A stretch of 64,000 nucleotides of DNA, taken from Balanoglossus misakiensis. Its lineage: Eukaryota; Hemichordata. Below the pieces are notes generated by a model, which was given only the letters and a program-made list of their open reading frames with translations, did not search any database and had not been told where the DNA came from. The DNA lies in assembly GCA_040954595.2 (NCBI GenBank), contig CM082596.2, forward strand, positions 11,098,001 through 11,162,000. The letters are read 5' to 3'. Below, piece by piece: positions 61,201 to 64,000 of this stretch. Position 1 is the first letter of the stretch; each line of letters starts with the position of its first letter. The translations under genes were made by a program, and so were the position numbers.

Positions 61201-64000
61201 CTAATTCTCTACAAGATTTAAGTGGAACAGTCACAGAATGAAAACAAATATGGAAAGAGTTATGTCGGAATGTTGTAAGGGATAGATTAATATTGCAAAT
61301 AATTTAATTTCTTACATCATAAATGGAATTCAAAGAAACATCACGTAACAGGATATGTATCGTTTCAAGGCTTTGTTTTGGAATAACGAATTCTCTACAA
61401 GATTTAAGTGGAACAGTCACAGAATGAAAACAAATATGGAAAGAGTTATGCTGGAATGTTATAAGGGATAGATTAATATTGCAAATAATTTAATTTCTTA
61501 CATCATAAAATGAATTCAAAGAATGGTCACATAACAGGATATGTTTTACTAAAAAGACTTATGTTATAGATTCAAGGCTTTGTTTTGGAATAACGAATTC
61601 TCTACAAGATTTAAGTGGAACAGTCACAGAATGAAAACAAATATGGAAAGAGTTATGCCGGAATGTTGTAAGGAATAGATTAATATTGCAAATAATTTAA
61701 TTTCTTACATCATAAATGGAATTCAAAGAATGGTCACATAATGGGCCATGTTTTACTAAAAAGACTTATGTATAGTTTCAAGGCTTTGTTTTGGAATAAC
61801 GAATTCTCTCCAAGATTTAAGTTGAACAGTTACAGAATGAAAACAAATATTCAAATAGTTATGTTGGAATGTTGTAAGGGATAGTTTAATATTGCAAATA
61901 ATTTAATTTCTTACATCATAAATGAAATTCAAAGAATGGTCAAATAACGGGCCATGTTTTACTAAAAAGACTTAATATGTATAGTTTGAAGGCTTTGTTT
62001 TGGAATAACGAATTCTCTACAAGATTTAAGTGGAACAGTCACAGAATGAAAACAAATATTCAAATAGTTATGTTGGAATGTTGTAAAGGATAGTTTAAAA
62101 TTCCAAATAATTTAATTTCTTACATCATAAATGAAATTCAAATAATGGTCAATTAACGGGCCATGTTTTATTAAAAAGACTTAATATGTATAGTTTGAAG
62201 GCTTTGTTTTGGAATAACGAATTCTCTACAAGATTTAAGTGGAACAGTCACAGAATGAAAACAAATATGGAAAGAGTTATGCCAGAATGTTGTAAGAAAT
62301 AGATTAATATTGCAAATAATTTAATTTCTTACATCATAAATGGAATTCAAAGAATGGTCACATAATGGGCCATGTTTTACTAAAAAGACTTATGTATAGT
62401 TTCAAGGCTTTGTTTTGGAATAACGAATTCTCTCCAAGATTTAAGTTGAACAGTTACAGAATGAAAACAAATATGGAAAGAGATATGCTGGAATGTTGTA
62501 AGGGATAGATTAATATTGCAAATAATTTAATTTATTCCATCATAAATGGAATTCAAAGAATGGTCACATAACGGGCCATGTTTTACAAAAAGACTTATGT
62601 ATAGTTTCAAGGCTTTGTTTTGGAATAACGAATTCTCTTCAAGATTTAAGTGGAACAGTCACAGAATGAAAACAAATATGGAAAGAGTTATGCTGGAATG
62701 TTGTAAGGGATAGATTAATATTGCAAATAATTTAAATTCTTACATCATAAAATGAATTCAAAGAATGGTCACATAACTGGATATGTTTTATTAAAAAGAC
62801 TTATGTTATAGTTTCAAGGCTTTGTTTTGGAATAACGAATTCTCTACAAGATTTAAGTGGAACAGTCACAGAATGAAAACAAATATGGAAAGAGTTATGC
62901 CAGAATGTTGTAAGGAATAGATTAATATTGCAAATAATTTAATTTCTTACATCATAAATGGAATTCAAAGAATCGTCACGTAACAGGATATGTATAGTTT
63001 GAAGGCTTTGTTTTGGAATAACGAATTCTCTACAGGATTTAAGTGGAACAGTCACAGAATGAAAACAAATATAGAAAGAGTTATGCCGGAATGTTGTAAG
63101 GGATGGATTAATATTGCAAATAATTTAATTTCTTATATCATAAATGGAATTCAAAGAATGGTCACATAACGGGCCATGTTTTAGTAAAAAGACTTATGTA
63201 TAGTTTCAAGGCTTTGTTTTGGAATAACGAATTCTCTACAAGATTTAAGTGGAACAGTCACAGAATGAAAACAAATATGGAAAGAGTTATGTCGGAATGT
63301 TGTAAGGGATAGTTTAATATTGCAAATAATTTAATTTCTTACATCATAAATGGAATTCAAAGAATGGTCACATAATGGGCCATGTTTTACTAAAAAGACT
63401 TATGTATAGTTTCAAGGCTTTGTTTTGGAATAACGAATTCTCTACAGGATTTAAGTGGAACAGTCACAGAATGAAAACAAATATGGAAAGAGTTATGTCG
63501 GAATGTTGTAAGGGATAGTTTAATATTGCAAATAATTTAATTTCTTACATCATAAATGGAATTCAAAGAATGGTCACATAATGGGCCATGTTTTACTAAA
63601 AAGACTTATGTATAGTTTCAAGGCTTTGTTTTGGAATAACGAATTCTCTACAAGATTTAAGTTAAACAGTTACAGAATGAAAACAAATATTCAAATAGTT
63701 ATGTTGGAATGTTGTAAGGGATAGTTATATATTGCAAATAATTTAATTTCTTACATCATAAATGAAATTCAAAGAATGGTCAAATAACGGGCCATGTTTT
63801 ACTATAAAGACTTAATATGTATAGTTTGAAGGCTTTGTTTTGGAATAACGAATTCTCTACAAGATTTAAGTGGAACAGTCACAGAATGAAAACAAATATG
63901 GAAAGCGTTATGCCGGAATGTTGTAAGGGATAGATTAATATTGCAAATAATTTAATTTCTTACATCATAAATGGAATTCACAGAATGGTCACATAACAGG
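58208..64000. repeat. Satellite array, right part (continues beyond the window)
   Basis: Resumes in phase with the interrupted monomer. A block with rare variants (ACTAAAATGACTT, AGATTGAAGTGG, CAGATATATAG, GGGCGATG) at 58211-58430 is repeated at about 60948-61165, where it is joined to the sequence that lies left of the foldback-like element at about 54.8 kb. Long-form monomers with AACGGGCCATG or AATGGGCCATG dominate after 61.7 kb. No gene; the array has no right boundary here. Confidence 0.97.
60938..60957. other. Empty paralogous target site of the foldback-like element
   Basis: GGATATGTTTTACTAAAATG is uninterrupted here, while its paralogue at 54846-54856/58208-58216 is split by the element. 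Flanks agree on both sides including rare variants. Confidence 0.9.

Overview
This is animal nuclear DNA made almost entirely of repeats. I see no cellular protein-coding gene, rRNA, tRNA or CRISPR array. The mix points to a metazoan, probably an aquatic invertebrate: an AT-rich satellite of about 187-206 bp, a tyrosine-recombinase (DIRS/PAT/Ngaro-type) retrotransposon, a decayed LINE, and terminal-inverted-repeat elements with TA and TAA target duplications. I cannot name the phylum from sequence alone.

Layout. (1) 1-4767 is a graveyard of mobile elements. It holds a near-perfect 51-bp-arm hairpin (53-165), a dead LINE reverse transcriptase on the minus strand (about 196-960), an inverted pair of a dispersed repeat (1018-1195 and 2518-2698), a truncated and a complete copy of a G-tract-flanked inverted-repeat element (1581-2030 and 3736-4767), and a 538-bp TA-flanked MITE (2937-3474). 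(2) 4768-64000 is one satellite field of roughly 260 monomers. The monomer has a short and a long form differing by about 20 bp. Monomers are grouped into higher-order repeats of 5-7 units (1,010, about 1,200, 1,382 and 1,427 bp), and the middle and right look more homogeneous than the left edge. (3) Two elements interrupt the field. At 40221-44814 lies a 5'-truncated tyrosine-recombinase retrotransposon with gag, RT-RNase H and a frameshifted recombinase. It ends in B1-A2-B2 split direct repeats and was inserted with neither loss nor duplication of satellite bases. At 54857-58207 lies a 3,351-bp foldback-like element with 34-bp perfect terminal repeats, a TTTA duplication, two oppositely oriented arrays of one 69-bp minisatellite, and an inner palindrome. 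A duplicated satellite block at about 60.9 kb preserves its empty target site.

How the parts relate. The only coding capacity is in the retrotransposon. Gag and RT lie in one frame separated by a single UGA followed by CUA. RT and recombinase overlap in different frames, and neither downstream frame shows an AUG before its domain. This suggests recoding, but the copy is 5'-truncated and its recombinase is broken, so it is probably not autonomous. The strongest candidates for something undescribed are the foldback/minisatellite element with its empty site, the palindrome at the B1/A2 junction that should equal the circle junction, the UGA-CUA gag-RT boundary, and the nested higher-order satellite that hosts both insertions.
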